In this document: positions 1 through 9,684 of the stretch, one piece after another
Position numbering within the stretch: position 1 is the first letter of the stretch
Layout: each line of letters opens with the position of its first letter
Source: Thermoflavimicrobium daqui
GTDB taxonomy: Bacteria; Bacillota; Bacilli; Thermoactinomycetales; Thermoactinomycetaceae
Reading direction: 5' to 3'
Assembly: GCF_003313465.1 (NCBI RefSeq)
Contig: NZ_KZ845670.1
Location: forward strand, 1 to 64,000
Length of the DNA: 64,000 nt
The notes under the pieces: model-generated
The model's input: only the letters and a program-made list of their open reading frames with translations
Told to the model about the DNA's origin: nothing
The model's database searches: none
Program-made: the position numbers and the translations under genes

Positions 1-1
1 T

Positions 2-247
2 AGTAAACGAAAAGAAACGATTGAAAGAGTTTTTGCAGATATGAAAGAAAAGCATGGTATGCGTTGGACAACGCTTCGTGGGAAGCGCCGAGTTCAAATG
101 CAGGCGATGCTACTTTTCGCTGCCATGAATTTAAAGAAACTCGCCAATTGGCGATGGAAAAACCATCGCCTTCGTCGATTTTTTTATCAATTAATTAGTA
201 AACCCCTTCTGAATTCGTTTTTCAGAAGGGGTTTATCTACAGTCTGA
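2..247 (+). CDS. IS1182-family transposase, C-terminal fragment (cut by window edge)
   Basis: The reading frame is open from the first bases, so the gene begins outside the window; only about 81 residues of the C-terminus are present. The stretch ERVFADMKEKHGMRW followed by TTLRGKRRVQMQAMLLFAAM and NLKKLA is the typical end of the DDE transposases of the IS1182 group, including the last catalytic Glu region (ERVFAD). The protein would cut and join element ends during transposition. The final codons overlap a perfect hairpin (200-234). Whether the full element is intact cannot be judged here. Confidence 0.8.
   Translation, partial: SKRKETIERVFADMKEKHGMRWTTLRGKRRVQMQAMLLFAAMNLKKLANWRWKNHRLRRFFYQLISKPLLNSFFRRGLSTV
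200..234. repeat. Perfect 14-bp inverted repeat inside the end of the transposase gene
   Basis: AAACCCCTTCTGAA (200-213) is exactly complementary to TTCAGAAGGGGTTT (221-234) with a 7-nt loop. There is no clear T tract on either side, so a structure belonging to the insertion sequence end is more likely than an ordinary terminator. Confidence 0.6.
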
Positions 248-268
248 AACATCCCTTATGGGGATGTT
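248..268. repeat. Short inverted repeat just after the transposase stop
   Basis: AACATCCC (248-255) pairs with GGGATGTT (261-268) across a 5-nt loop. It begins at the base after the TGA of the transposase and may mark the right-hand boundary region of the element; the left end is not in the window, so the terminal repeat cannot be confirmed. Confidence 0.4.
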
Positions 269-421
269 AGCTTATAGAGAACGTTTTCTTGGATATATGC
301 AAAGATAGGAATAGAAGAAAGGCTTCTTATATCGATTTATGCAGTTATCCTACTCTACCATTTCTTACAGTAATTGCTGGCTTCAACTGTGGGAGTGTCA
401 ATTTGAAACTTATCCTCCTGT

Positions 422-3001
422 TTATTGATGGATTTCAGCAATCTTCATATTATATTTGTTTAGTAGCTTAGCTAACTCGGTTCCATCGATCAAAACCATA
501 TTTTGTGGAATCTGCTCTGCATATTTCTTGGCAGGAATGGTAAAACGCGAAGTTGTAATAAATACACCTTTTTCCGCATTTTTACCGATCAAAGCTCCTG
601 CAAATTTTTGAATTTCTGGTCTACCAACACTATTTTTCCATCGTTTTGCTTGGACATAGATTTTATGCAAACCTAATGGATCTTCGAGAATAATTCCATC
701 AATACCTTCATCTCCTGTACCTCCGACCACAAAGGCAGAGTCTGGCACTGATCCACCATAGCCCATCTTACTAAGCAGTTGAATAACGAGTTTCTCAAAA
801 AAATCGGGAGAACAGGATAAGACTTGATGGATCAATTCTTCTATTTCTGATTCAGATAAGATGATCGATTCCTTCGTTTGTACCTTTTTTGGCTGATCGG
901 TTTCTTTATCATCTTTTGGATTTTCTTGTAGAAACTTCGTAAGAGCGCCAAAGGAAGTAATATAAACTTTATCACGTGCCCGGGTCATCGCTACATAGAG
1001 TAAAGATCGCTCTAGCTTCATCAGTTCCGTTTTATCGTCTTCATCTTCTAAAGATTCGAGCTCCCATTCGGGGGGAATCATCTCTTCATTTGCTTCGACT
1101 AAGAAGACAATCTTAAATTCAAGTCCTTTACTATTATGCATCGTTCCACAGTAGATTTTCGGCTGATCGGATTTCATACTTGCTGAAAGCTTTTGTGCCT
1201 GGATTCGTTGCTCTTCAAATTCTTTTAGATAACGATCCACTGTATGATCAAATCGAGCGAGAATCGCTATTTCATTGGGCTTAATTTCATCGCTTAATAA
1301 CTCTTTCACTTTTTGGATAACGAATTCTCTCTCTGCTTGTGCATCGACAAAGTTTCGAATCTCAGGTTTCGTCCCAGATAAAAGGGAAGTATCTATACCT
1401 GTATCAATTCCTTTTTCCAAATCATCTACTGTATAGTTAATAATATCGATCGCTTTTTCCCGAATTTCTTCTGTAGTACGGTAGTTGACAGTTAATCGTT
1501 TCGAACGACCACGAACATGTATGCCACATTTACTTAAGACGAGTTTTCGTGAATAAATGCGTTGATGTGCATCCCCTACGATAAATAGGTCATTATCTCC
1601 TTCTGGTACCAAAGCTCGAATCATTTTAAACGCTTCTGGGTGAAAGTCTTGTGCCTCATCAATCAAAGCAAAGCGGTAAGTATATGTATAGCGATCCGGA
1701 TTTTCATGAAGCCAATTGCGTGCCTTTCGTAGAATATCAATATATTCAAATAAATCCTTTTCCTCCATCTTTTGTCGGAACCACATCGCAGTGTCCCAAA
1801 TCTTCTTTCGTAACTCTCTCGTGATTCGCTTCTTCCGTCCAGCTCTTGCTGTATTTAAATATTCCTGCCATGATTCTGCTCCACCTTGTTGAATCACCCA
1901 ATGATATTCGTTTTTTAGAAAGTATAAATCTTCTGGTTCCCAACCAAATTCTTTTATTGCTTCCTTCCAAATGGCGTTGACTTTTACATCATCTTTATCC
2001 ACAATCCGAGCCTGGTTTTTATATGCCTTTTCAACAATCTCTTTGGCCAGATCATCGATAGGGCGAATATCAATATGTTCCATCTCTTCTTCACTACACA
2101 TCGTCGCCAGAACCTCGCGAATGTTATTGGCTAATATTTTGGTATAAGTGGTCACAAGAATTCGTTCGGTTGATTTCAGCTTATTTTGTACTAAGTGATG
2201 TGCTCGATGCATAACAACAACCGTTTTTCCCGTTCCAGCTCCCCCTAAGACACGAACTGGACCTTTATAATCTTTTTCTACTAATTCTCTTTGATCAGGA
2301 TGTAAAAAAATACGCCACCATTCCAGAGGCTTATCTAGAATAGGATTTAAATCCTTATCATTCGTAATCACTACAATACGGCGGCTAGCATACGCACTCT
2401 TCATGGCCGCTTCATACGAGAGGTGTTCTTCTGGCTTCTTATATTCTTGAACACTCTCCACTACGATCTCAAAAGGTGTTCCATTTAGTAACCTCGCTAA
2501 ATTTTCAAAAGCTTCCAGTGGTAAGTCTCGCTTATACTTACGAAATTCCTGCTCCGTCGTTATACTCCGTAAAAGGGGAAGCTGGTTGTCAGGAATCCCT
2601 AAGCGCAATAACTGATCATCGGTATAATCCGCAAATAAGTTAGGCTGCTCACTAATCTCTCCCTTGACCTCAACGTCCGTCCACATTTGTAACGAACCAG
2701 TGTATTGGTTGATGACAAAACGCTTCCGTTTTGCCCAGAGATAAGCGGATTCATCGCGATCCACCCAAGCTAGCAAGGTGGCTTTTTCTTCTTCAGGCCG
2801 AACAACAACCATACTATGATGGGGGCCTGTACGAATCAGAAATACTTTTGAGTCGATGGCGTCCTTATATCGTTCCATTTTTAATTCGTTTTCTTTTTGT
2901 TCACGTAATAAACGAATATTTTTTTGTACCAACTGCTGTACTGATTTGGGCAATTCAGCATAGGCTTCCAAAAAGGTATCTTGAATCGCAACAAGGCTCA
3001 T
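422..3001 (-). CDS. RelE-like domain + UvrD/Rep-type SF1 helicase + Mrr-type nuclease domain protein
   Basis: An 859-residue protein with three visible parts. Residues about 1-105 resemble the RelE/HigB toxin fold seen at the front of some UvrD-like helicases (ELPKSVQQLV, KVFLIRTGPHHSMVV, then DESAYLWAKRKRF). Residues about 230-690 are a superfamily 1 helicase: Walker A GGAGTGKT (253-260), DEAQD (448-452), VNYRT (505-509), TMHNSKGLEF (620-629) and VAMTRAR (670-676). Residues about 725-855 are an Mrr-like PD-(D/E)XK nuclease domain, with GDEGIDGI (763-770) and VQAKRW (783-788). An ATG start follows a strong GAAGGAGGG site. A small gene lies 61 bp upstream on the same strand and an insertion sequence lies next door. 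I infer a mobile DNA-processing or anti-phage role; none is proven. Confidence 0.8.
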   Translation of the reverse strand: MSLVAIQDTFLEAYAELPKSVQQLVQKNIRLLREQKENELKMERYKDAIDSKVFLIRTGPHHSMVVVRPEEEKATLLAWVDRDESAYLWAKRKRFVINQYTGSLQMWTDVEVKGEISEQPNLFADYTDDQLLRLGIPDNQLPLLRSITTEQEFRKYKRDLPLEAFENLARLLNGTPFEIVVESVQEYKKPEEHLSYEAAMKSAYASRRIVVITNDKDLNPILDKPLEWWRIFLHPDQRELVEKDYKGPVRVLGGAGTGKTVVVMHRAHHLVQNKLKSTERILVTTYTKILANNIREVLATMCSEEEMEHIDIRPIDDLAKEIVEKAYKNQARIVDKDDVKVNAIWKEAIKEFGWEPEDLYFLKNEYHWVIQQGGAESWQEYLNTARAGRKKRITRELRKKIWDTAMWFRQKMEEKDLFEYIDILRKARNWLHENPDRYTYTYRFALIDEAQDFHPEAFKMIRALVPEGDNDLFIVGDAHQRIYSRKLVLSKCGIHVRGRSKRLTVNYRTTEEIREKAIDIINYTVDDLEKGIDTGIDTSLLSGTKPEIRNFVDAQAEREFVIQKVKELLSDEIKPNEIAILARFDHTVDRYLKEFEEQRIQAQKLSASMKSDQPKIYCGTMHNSKGLEFKIVFLVEANEEMIPPEWELESLEDEDDKTELMKLERSLLYVAMTRARDKVYITSFGALTKFLQENPKDDKETDQPKKVQTKESIILSESEIEELIHQVLSCSPDFFEKLVIQLLSKMGYGGSVPDSAFVVGGTGDEGIDGIILEDPLGLHKIYVQAKRWKNSVGRPEIQKFAGALIGKNAEKGVFITTSRFTIPAKKYAEQIPQNMVLIDGTELAKLLNKYNMKIAEIHQ

Positions 3002-3062
3002 CTTGTTCCCTCCTTCTATGGTGCTTGAGCCATAACTATATGTTTAATTTTACTAGCAACAA

Positions 3063-3716
3063 TCAAAATTCGTCTAACTCTATTAATCTCGCTATCACTT
3101 CTCTACCCAATTGGTTTGTCTCTTTTCTCCGTGAAAACTCATAAAGAGAAATCTGTAGATGTTTCTGCTGGATGATTTTTAAGAGAATGTACCTGGTCAG
3201 TAGAGGCTGATCTCTTTGATTTATCTTTTCCACATGAATAGAGCGATCTTTGTATTCTTTCAGTTGGTATATTCCCTCTTGTAATTGGACGTTTACTTGT
3301 ATTTTTAAAGCCTCTTTTTCTTGCTGTTGCTTTAAAATCTCCTTCCAAACTCGATTCCAGTTTAAAGACTCCAGTGGTTCAGGCGTATCATTCTCTTGAG
3401 AATAAGCATGTAAGTCCCAAATAAACCAATCACGCTTTTTAAGCTCTTCCTGAAACTCCAATTGCTCTTGTGTTAGTACACATACCTTGGGTTCGACCCA
3501 TGCAAATTCTGCTTCAGCGATCACTTCTTCTCCTTCTACGAATTCATATCCAATTTCAGGAAGTGGAATTCCTGACTTGATGAATTGCTTTAGAATCTCC
3601 TGATATGCTGGGTGTACAATTTCACAGGCTATTGTATATTTCTGGTCGTCCACTTGATTCGGCTCTGATAAAATGACCTGTTGATTTACTGTAGATTTCT
3701 TTTCTTGAATTTCCAT
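3063..3716 (-). CDS. Uncharacterised protein upstream of the helicase-nuclease gene
   Basis: About 217 residues, function not recognised. The middle contains PLPEIGYEFVEGEEVIAEAE followed by FAWVEPKVCVL and, further on, KKRDWFIWDL. This strand pattern recalls small nuclease-like (Vsr/DUF559-type) domains attached to helicases, with a possible E-x-K pair in VEPKV, but the match is weak. The rest is rich in Gln, Lys and Glu and probably helical. The ATG at 3716 follows GGGAGAGAAAG and is preferred over a TTG 24 bp upstream at 3740. The 61-bp gap to the helicase gene suggests one transcript. No signal peptide or membrane segment is seen. Confidence 0.6.
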   Translation of the reverse strand: MEIQEKKSTVNQQVILSEPNQVDDQKYTIACEIVHPAYQEILKQFIKSGIPLPEIGYEFVEGEEVIAEAEFAWVEPKVCVLTQEQLEFQEELKKRDWFIWDLHAYSQENDTPEPLESLNWNRVWKEILKQQQEKEALKIQVNVQLQEGIYQLKEYKDRSIHVEKINQRDQPLLTRYILLKIIQQKHLQISLYEFSRRKETNQLGREVIARLIELDEF

Positions 3717-3968
3717 CCATCTTTCTCTCCCAAAATACAAATCTATCTTTCAAATAAAAAGTAGTATAGATGTAATTAAAACGGGTGTTACTAAAAAGTA
3801 TATTTTCTTCATACAGCTAATGATGTTTGACGATATTCAAGTGGATATAAGTTAGATTATAAAAATTTTATTATTCTTATCCATCCACACCATTATAATA
3901 TGATGATACAAAGTAATGGGAATGTAAAGGGAACAATTTGAACACGTTTTCTCACTTAAAACCATAAT

Positions 3969-3995
3969 AAAAAAGGGTGGTTTACTCCCACACCT
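3969..3995 (-). terminator. Rho-independent terminator after the 164-residue membrane protein gene
   Basis: On the minus strand GGTGTGG and CCACCC form a stem with one bulged base around a 7-nt loop, followed by TTTTTT. It lies about 35 bp past the stop at 4030. Between here and the gene ending at 3063, a TATAAT on the minus strand (3892-3897) is the only promoter-like element I see, without a convincing -35. Confidence 0.6.
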
Positions 3996-4029
3996 TACTG
4001 TAATCACTCGATTATAAACTCTACCTTAT

Positions 4030-4524
4030 TCATTCTCCTTGCCTTTGGTGTAACAGATTTTGGAGTTTTGCTCTTGTTTTTTTCTGATCACGAACCTCTA
4101 CCTTCCTACCAGCTAGAAAAAAGAGAAAGTACACCAATATCATCCATTCAAGTGAAAAAGCAATGAAATCTCCTACTGAAAAAAGGAATAGAAAATCTCC
4201 AAATAAACGTAACCAGTCTATTTTCATCTTCTCTAAAAAAGCAAGTGGGATAAATAGAGGAAGGTGAAAAATGATAAAAAGACAGACCGCTTTTAAAAAA
4301 GAGAAACCATAGGTATACTTAGCTGAGGAGCCCAGTCCTAGATAAATAAAACAAGTAATGACTGATATGATTAATACCGTCCACATCATCATTTGACTGG
4401 ATACATCATCGGTTGGGTACCAAATCGAAATAAAGAAGGGGAAAACCCATATTTTCAAAACAATAATCATCATAAGTACCAAAAATGCTTCACATGCAAA
4501 CCAGAAATATTCCCGCCTAACCAT
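4030..4524 (-). CDS. Multi-pass membrane protein of unknown function
   Basis: A 164-residue hydrophobic protein with four likely membrane segments at about residues 9-33, 45-65, 74-97 and 112-138, ending in a basic cytoplasmic tail (GRKVEVRDQKKTRAKLQNLL). The ATG at 4524 follows AAGGGAGGTT at good distance, and a terminator lies downstream, so it looks like a genuine single-gene unit. I do not recognise the family. It occupies the place where aroA (EPSP synthase) ends the equivalent operon in Bacillus subtilis, but it is separated from tyrA by a terminator and is not related to EPSP synthase. Confidence 0.65.
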   Translation of the reverse strand: MVRREYFWFACEAFLVLMMIIVLKIWVFPFFISIWYPTDDVSSQMMMWTVLIISVITCFIYLGLGSSAKYTYGFSFLKAVCLFIIFHLPLFIPLAFLEKMKIDWLRLFGDFLFLFSVGDFIAFSLEWMILVYFLFFLAGRKVEVRDQKKTRAKLQNLLHQRQGE

Positions 4525-4563
4525 CGGACAACCTCCCTTAACAGAGGTTATGACTCATGTTAC

Positions 4564-4595
4564 AAAAAAAGAACCGTTCTTACAAAGAACGGTTC
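4564..4595 (-). terminator. Terminator of the aromatic/tryptophan supraoperon
   Basis: GAACCGTTCTT (4571-4581) pairs perfectly with AAGAACGGTTC (4585-4595) over a 3-nt loop; on the minus strand the stem is followed by seven T. It lies about 200 bp past the tyrA stop; nothing else is visible between 4605 and 4801. Confidence 0.85.
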
Positions 4596-4801
4596 ACGAT
4601 GGAAACGAACAGGAGTGGAGAGAAAGCATACTGTACCCAATATTATAAACGGTAATAACAAAAATAGTCAATAAACTTTTATAATTTTCCGATTTAATGG
4701 TGATAGAGCCCATGAGCTTTGGCGAACCAGTCGTGTCGAGGAACAAGAAATAGAAAATATACTGTTGATAAAACCCATTTTGATGCAAATCGAAGCTCCT
4801 G

Positions 4802-5938
4802 TCACCGAACAGACAATAATTCTTTTTCTTCCTTTTCCTCATCAGTAAACACAATATACCCTCTTTGGCGCAAACATTGTACGGCCCGTCTATAATCTTC
4901 TTCTTGGCGAAAAGTAAGCTGCAGTAGACCAGGTGCATCTTCTCGATTTTCTAAAACACCAATATTACTGATATTAATCTCATCTTCTGCCAAATAGCTC
5001 GCAATTTTAGCAATGATACCTGGACGGTCAGGAATATCCAAATAACACTGATATAAACGGGCGATCATCCCTTTTTTACGATCAGGTAATTGATCCCTAA
5101 GCCGTCTAGCTCGATCAAACAAATGTTCAATCTTCTTTGCATCACGGTTTAGCATCGCAACACGAAACTCTTCCATTTGTTCAATCCAGTCATCAATCAG
5201 TTGCACGAGTTTCGGTCCATTACTTAATAGCACATCTCTCCACATGATTGGATGACTAGAGGCAATTCGTGTTATATCACGAAATCCTCCAGCAGCAAGC
5301 TGATGAAACCAGCCATTATTTTCATTATACTTCCCAATCTGATAGACCAGCCCTGAAGCGATAATATGCGGTAAATGACTAATAGCTCCTACCACCCGGT
5401 CATGCTCATCAGCATCCATCAAGACGATTTGTGCTTGAGTAGCTTCCTGAATGAGCCGTTTCAGCTTTTCAACTGCCTCTGGTGTTGTGCTAGTTTGCGG
5501 GGTGAGTATATAAAAAGCATTTTCAAATAAAAGTGAGTGTGCTGCCTTAAATCCTGAACGATGCGAACCGGCCATGGGATGTCCACCAATGAAGGTAATT
5601 CCTTGTCGATTTAACTCTCGCCCAATATCTACAATCTCCGCTTTTGTGCTCCCTACATCTGTAACAATCACGTTTGATTTAAGAGATAATTGAGTTAAAC
5701 TACTAATCGCTTGCTTAATTTTTTCAACAGGCAGTGCGATAATGATATAATCTGCCTCTTTCACAGCAGGAAGTAGCTCCGTATACCCCTCATCAATCGC
5801 TCCACCAGCTTTAGCGAATAACAAGTCTTCCTCATACAAATCAAAACCTACTACTTTACAATCCGTTCGTTCTTTTAAGCATAATGCTAAAGAACCTCCG
5901 ATAAGTCCAATTCCTAAAATAGCTACACACTCACGCAT
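4802..5938 (-). CDS. tyrA: Prephenate dehydrogenase with C-terminal ACT domain
   Basis: This 378-residue enzyme oxidises prephenate with NAD+ to 4-hydroxyphenylpyruvate, the committed step to tyrosine. The N-terminus holds a Rossmann motif (VAILGIGLIGGSLAL). GGHPMAGSHRSGF near residue 120 and SHLPHIIASGL near 190 are typical of the family. The last 80 residues carry an ACT domain (LDIPDRPGIIAKIASYL), the usual site of tyrosine feedback. It overlaps hisC by 8 bp, as in the Bacillus supraoperon. It is the last gene of the operon here; in B. subtilis aroE (EPSP synthase) would follow. Confidence 0.96.
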   Translation of the reverse strand: MRECVAILGIGLIGGSLALCLKERTDCKVVGFDLYEEDLLFAKAGGAIDEGYTELLPAVKEADYIIIALPVEKIKQAISSLTQLSLKSNVIVTDVGSTKAEIVDIGRELNRQGITFIGGHPMAGSHRSGFKAAHSLLFENAFYILTPQTSTTPEAVEKLKRLIQEATQAQIVLMDADEHDRVVGAISHLPHIIASGLVYQIGKYNENNGWFHQLAAGGFRDITRIASSHPIMWRDVLLSNGPKLVQLIDDWIEQMEEFRVAMLNRDAKKIEHLFDRARRLRDQLPDRKKGMIARLYQCYLDIPDRPGIIAKIASYLAEDEINISNIGVLENREDAPGLLQLTFRQEEDYRRAVQCLRQRGYIVFTDEEKEEKELLSVR

Positions 5939-7031
5939 TGCTTGCTAACCCTCGCTTGCTCTTGATTAAAGCTTCTAATGCTTCAACCAGTTGCTGATTT
6001 TCATCTTCTTTACCTACTGTTGCTCGAAGTACCGTTTCACCAAAGCCCGCCCGAATAATTAAACCTCTATGGAGTAAAAATTGAAATGCTTCTTCCGCTG
6101 GAATGCCCGTATCAAAGAAAATAAAGTTTCCATGTGCTGGGAAATATTTCAATCCTAGCTCTTCTAGTTTATTGGTAATTTTCTCGATCCCTCTTCGATT
6201 TTGATAGCGACAATAAGTGACGAAGCTTTGATCCTCCAATGCTGCGATCGCCGCTGCTTGCCCTAAAGCATTGACATTAAATGGTTCTCTTACTCGTTCG
6301 AGAGACTCTATCACTTCTGGATGAGTAATCCCATAACCCACTCGCAAACTTGCTAATCCATAGATTTTGGAGAATGTACGTAAAATCAAGATCTGTGGGT
6401 TATAATCTAAAAGCGAAATGGAATCAGGATATGATGAGTCCATCACATATTCATAGTACGCTTCATCCAGTACAACTAATACATGCTCAGGTATCTGATC
6501 GAGAAAAGCACTTAATTCCGATTCACGAACGATCGTTCCTGTTGGATTGTTCGGATTGCAAACAAACACAATACGAGTCTGATCTGTAATCGCTTGAAGC
6601 ATCGCTTCTAAGTCATGAGTCCCCTCTTTAAGAGGGACTTTGATCGGAGTAGCGCCTTCAATCTGTATACCTGTTTCATAACGTGAAAAAGATAAGTCCG
6701 CGATCACTGCTTCTGCTCCTGGTTCCAAATAAGCACGGCATACCATTTGAATAATCTCATCGGAGCCATTCCCTACAATAAGGCGGCGTGAATCTACTTC
6801 TAGGTGTTCTGCTAATTTCTCCTTTAGTTTAAGTGAAGCCCCATCAGGATATAGATGAAACTGATCCTTCATATCTTGCAAAGCGGTAAAAACTTGAGAA
6901 GAGCAACCATATGGATTTTCATTGGAAGACAGCTTAATAATGTGTTTAAGACCTAACTCTTCCATTACATCTTCTGGGTTTTTTCCTGGTTGATAAACAG
7001 CAAGACCTTCAATCGATGTCTTTGGCTTCAT
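5931..7031 (-). CDS. hisC: Histidinol-phosphate / aromatic aminotransferase
   Basis: A 366-residue PLP-dependent fold-type I aminotransferase. SSNENPYG near the start, NPNNPTG near residue 160 and RTFSKIYGLASLRVGYG near residue 220 (with the PLP-binding Lys) identify HisC. In Bacilli the enzyme serves both histidine synthesis and the final transamination to tyrosine and phenylalanine, which explains its place between trpA and tyrA. The ATG at 7031 has AGAGG about 10 bp upstream. The 37-bp gap after trpA is the largest break inside this half of the operon. Confidence 0.95.
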   Translation of the reverse strand: MKPKTSIEGLAVYQPGKNPEDVMEELGLKHIIKLSSNENPYGCSSQVFTALQDMKDQFHLYPDGASLKLKEKLAEHLEVDSRRLIVGNGSDEIIQMVCRAYLEPGAEAVIADLSFSRYETGIQIEGATPIKVPLKEGTHDLEAMLQAITDQTRIVFVCNPNNPTGTIVRESELSAFLDQIPEHVLVVLDEAYYEYVMDSSYPDSISLLDYNPQILILRTFSKIYGLASLRVGYGITHPEVIESLERVREPFNVNALGQAAAIAALEDQSFVTYCRYQNRRGIEKITNKLEELGLKYFPAHGNFIFFDTGIPAEEAFQFLLHRGLIIRAGFGETVLRATVGKEDENQQLVEALEALIKSKRGLASNA

Positions 7032-7068
7032 TGCTCATTTTCCTCTCAGTTTTTTATCTCTTATCTTA

Positions 7069-7869
7069 CTATTTTCTTAGTTCTTTGACAAACTTTATTA
7101 TGTCTTGAAGGGCATAGGAGCGCTTATCTAAATCTAACAAACTCTCACGCTTTTCATGGATTAATTGGACCAAGGCACTACCAACGATCACGGCATCAAC
7201 ATACTGAGAAAAATACGCAACATGCTTAGGAGTTGCAACCCCAAATCCTACTGCGACAGGAAGAGGGCTTTTCTCTTTCACTGTTTGTAAAAAACTCGCA
7301 ATTTCTGGAGCAAACTGACTACGGATTCCAGTCGTTCCCAGTGAAGAAACGCAGTAAACAAATCCTTGTGATTCTTTGACAATTTGTTCGATTCTTTGTT
7401 TAGTAGTAGGGGCAACAAATAAGATCAGAGGTATACCATATTGCATACAAAGCTCACGAATCTCTGAACTTTCTTCATACGGTAAATCCGGAATAATCAA
7501 TCCATCAAATCCGATTTCACTTGCATCTTGTAATAGCTTTTGTAAACCATATTGCAAAAGCGGATTCAGATAGGAAAACAAGATAAGCGGGGTATTACAG
7601 CCACGGTCTCGCACGGCTTTACCTACCTGTAAGACATCATAACAAGTTATCTGTTGATGTAATGCACGTTCACTCGCTGCTTGAATAACTGGACCATCCG
7701 CAGTCGGATCGGAAAAAGGAACTCCCAGCTCAATTGCGGTAACACCTGCTCGACCTAACTCTATAATCAATTCGACCGTAACCTCTAAATGGGGATCACC
7801 TGTCATCATAAATGGAATTATTCGTGGGTTTGCATTTTCTTCAAAAGAAGAGGCTAATCGATTCATCAT
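7069..7869 (-). CDS. trpA: Tryptophan synthase alpha chain
   Basis: A 266-residue TIM-barrel subunit that cleaves indole-3-glycerol phosphate and passes indole through a tunnel to TrpB. The family pattern is clear: [17 protein letters not shown] with the catalytic Glu and Asp region, [13 protein letters not shown], and [12 protein letters not shown] near the phosphate site. The start overlaps the trpB stop in an ATGA arrangement, which points to translational coupling for a 1:1 complex. A second ATG follows directly (MMNR), so the start could shift by one codon. Confidence 0.96.
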   Translation of the reverse strand: MMNRLASSFEENANPRIIPFMMTGDPHLEVTVELIIELGRAGVTAIELGVPFSDPTADGPVIQAASERALHQQITCYDVLQVGKAVRDRGCNTPLILFSYLNPLLQYGLQKLLQDASEIGFDGLIIPDLPYEESSEIRELCMQYGIPLILFVAPTTKQRIEQIVKESQGFVYCVSSLGTTGIRSQFAPEIASFLQTVKEKSPLPVAVGFGVATPKHVAYFSQYVDAVIVGSALVQLIHEKRESLLDLDKRSYALQDIIKFVKELRK

Positions 7870-9053
7870 TTTTTCTCCCCTTTATAAGCTCGAATGGTTT
7901 CTACATCTTTATCACCACGGCCAGATAGACACACCAATATAATCTCTTCTTTAGTCCGCTTCCGAGCCAATTTGATGGCTTCTGCTACTGCATGGGCCGA
8001 TTCTAACGCAGGTAAAATCCCTTCATAACGACATAATAAGGATACTGCTTCAAGAGCTTCTTTATCTGTCACCGCAGTATACTTCACCCGTTTGCTATCT
8101 TTGAGATAAGCATGTTCAGGCCCTACACCAGGATAATCAAGTCCAGCAGAAATCGAATGAGCAACTTGGATTTGTCCATATTCATCTTGGATCACATACG
8201 TATACGTGCCATGTAACACTCCGGGACTTCCTTTACTTAAAGTAGCGGCATGCTCATCTGTATGAAGACCTTTGCCGCCTGCCTCTACACCATGTAACCT
8301 CACCGTTGTCTCTTCGAGAAAAGCTGTAAAGATGCCCATTGCATTACTTCCGCCTCCGACACAAGCGACTACATCATTTGGAAGTCGTCCTACCCGTTCT
8401 TTCAACTGAGCCTCCGCTTCATCACCAATAATTCGCTGAAAATACTTCACCATTTGGGGATAAGGATGTGGTCCTGTGACTGTGCCCATCAAATAAAATG
8501 TATCTTCTACTTGTGCCACCCATTGTCGCAAAGCTTCATTGGTCGCATCTTTTAAGGTACGTGAACCCGTAGTAACAGGAATCACTTTTGCTCCCAAAAG
8601 CTCCATTCGAAAGACATTTAACTGTTGCCGCTTGATATCTTCTTCTCCCATATAAATGTGACACTGCATGTCTAAAAGTGCCGCAACAGTAGCAGTCGCT
8701 ACACCATGCTGACCCGCACCTGTTTCAGCAATGAGTTTCTTTTTACCCATCCGTTTTGCTAAAAGAGCTTGTCCCAAAGTATTATTAATTTTATGTGCTC
8801 CCGTATGATTTAAATCCTCACGTTTTAAGTAAATCTGAGCACCACCAGCATATTCCGTCAGTCGCTTAGCAAAAGTAAGTGGGGTTGGTCGACCTGAATA
8901 ATGAACATATAGCTTCCGTAAGTCTTCCTGAAAAGAAGGATCCTGAATGGCTTCAAGAAAAGCTTGCTCTAACTCCAATACAGCATTCATCAATGTTTCA
9001 GCAACATATCTTCCACCAAATTTCCCAAATCGATCATGGGCATATGTGCTCAT
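7866..9053 (-). CDS. trpB: Tryptophan synthase beta chain
   Basis: This 395-residue PLP enzyme joins indole and serine to make tryptophan, as an alpha2-beta2 complex with Trp[29 protein letters not shown] (with the PLP Lys), [17 protein letters not shown] and [12 protein letters not shown] (phosphate loop) are all present, and the length is normal for the TrpB1 class that partners TrpA. Its start lies 20 bp inside the end of trpF, so the genes are tightly packed. Confidence 0.97.
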   Translation of the reverse strand: MSTYAHDRFGKFGGRYVAETLMNAVLELEQAFLEAIQDPSFQEDLRKLYVHYSGRPTPLTFAKRLTEYAGGAQIYLKREDLNHTGAHKINNTLGQALLAKRMGKKKLIAETGAGQHGVATATVAALLDMQCHIYMGEEDIKRQQLNVFRMELLGAKVIPVTTGSRTLKDATNEALRQWVAQVEDTFYLMGTVTGPHPYPQMVKYFQRIIGDEAEAQLKERVGRLPNDVVACVGGGSNAMGIFTAFLEETTVRLHGVEAGGKGLHTDEHAATLSKGSPGVLHGTYTYVIQDEYGQIQVAHSISAGLDYPGVGPEHAYLKDSKRVKYTAVTDKEALEAVSLLCRYEGILPALESAHAVAEAIKLARKRTKEEIILVCLSGRGDKDVETIRAYKGEKK

Positions 9054-9684
9054 ATTCCGTCACTCTTTCTATGAATGTTTTAATTTTGTTAAAATCCTTT
9101 ACACCATCACTCTCAATGCCACTTGATACATCAATTCCATTCGGATGAACTTGTTGTAATAGAGAAAAAACATTTTCTGATGTTAATCCTCCAGCAACCC
9201 ATAGTGGAATATGTAAATCCTGACACCGCTTTTGGTATGGTGGGATTACTGACCAATCATAAGTCTGGCCTGTCCCGCCATGTGCATGATCCAGTAAGGC
9301 AACGTCAATGCTTGATTGATAAGCGGTAATCGGATCAACCCATTCATGACTATGGATGTGAAAAGTTTTAATGATTTGTACATGAAATATATCTCTCACC
9401 CATTTACAGAACTCAGGAGATTCTGTTCCATGTAGTTGTACGATATCTAGGGGTGCTATCTTAAACCATTTTTCCATTTCTGATTGGGTTGGGTTTAGAA
9501 ACACCCCTACCTTTTTTACGGATGAAGGTACTGCAGCTAATAACTCTGGATACTCTTCCTCTCGAACTGTCCGCTTGCGTCCTGGTACTAAAATAAAGCC
9601 GATCGCATCAATTGGAAACGTCTTCACCTTCTGAACGTCTTCTACACAGCGAAATCCGCATAATTTGATTTGAATCCGACTCAT
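9034..9684 (-). CDS. trpF: Phosphoribosylanthranilate isomerase
   Basis: A 216-residue (beta/alpha)8 enzyme performing the Amadori rearrangement of phosphoribosylanthranilate. [11 protein letters not shown] with the catalytic Cys, [37 protein letters not shown] with the catalytic Asp region upstream, and [15 protein letters not shown] at the phosphate-binding end are all in order. The start overlaps the trpC stop by 4 bp (ATGA). Confidence 0.95.
   Translation of the reverse strand: MSRIQIKLCGFRCVEDVQKVKTFPIDAIGFILVPGRKRTVREEEYPELLAAVPSSVKKVGVFLNPTQSEMEKWFKIAPLDIVQLHGTESPEFCKWVRDIFHVQIIKTFHIHSHEWVDPITAYQSSIDVALLDHAHGGTGQTYDWSVIPPYQKRCQDLHIPLWVAGGLTSENVFSLLQQVHPNGIDVSSGIESDGVKDFNKIKTFIERVTEYEHICP

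Noticed and set aside
4605-4801. 114-codon minus-strand frame overlapping the end of tyrA
   Set aside because: Out of frame with tyrA, no ribosome site, runs through the operon terminator.
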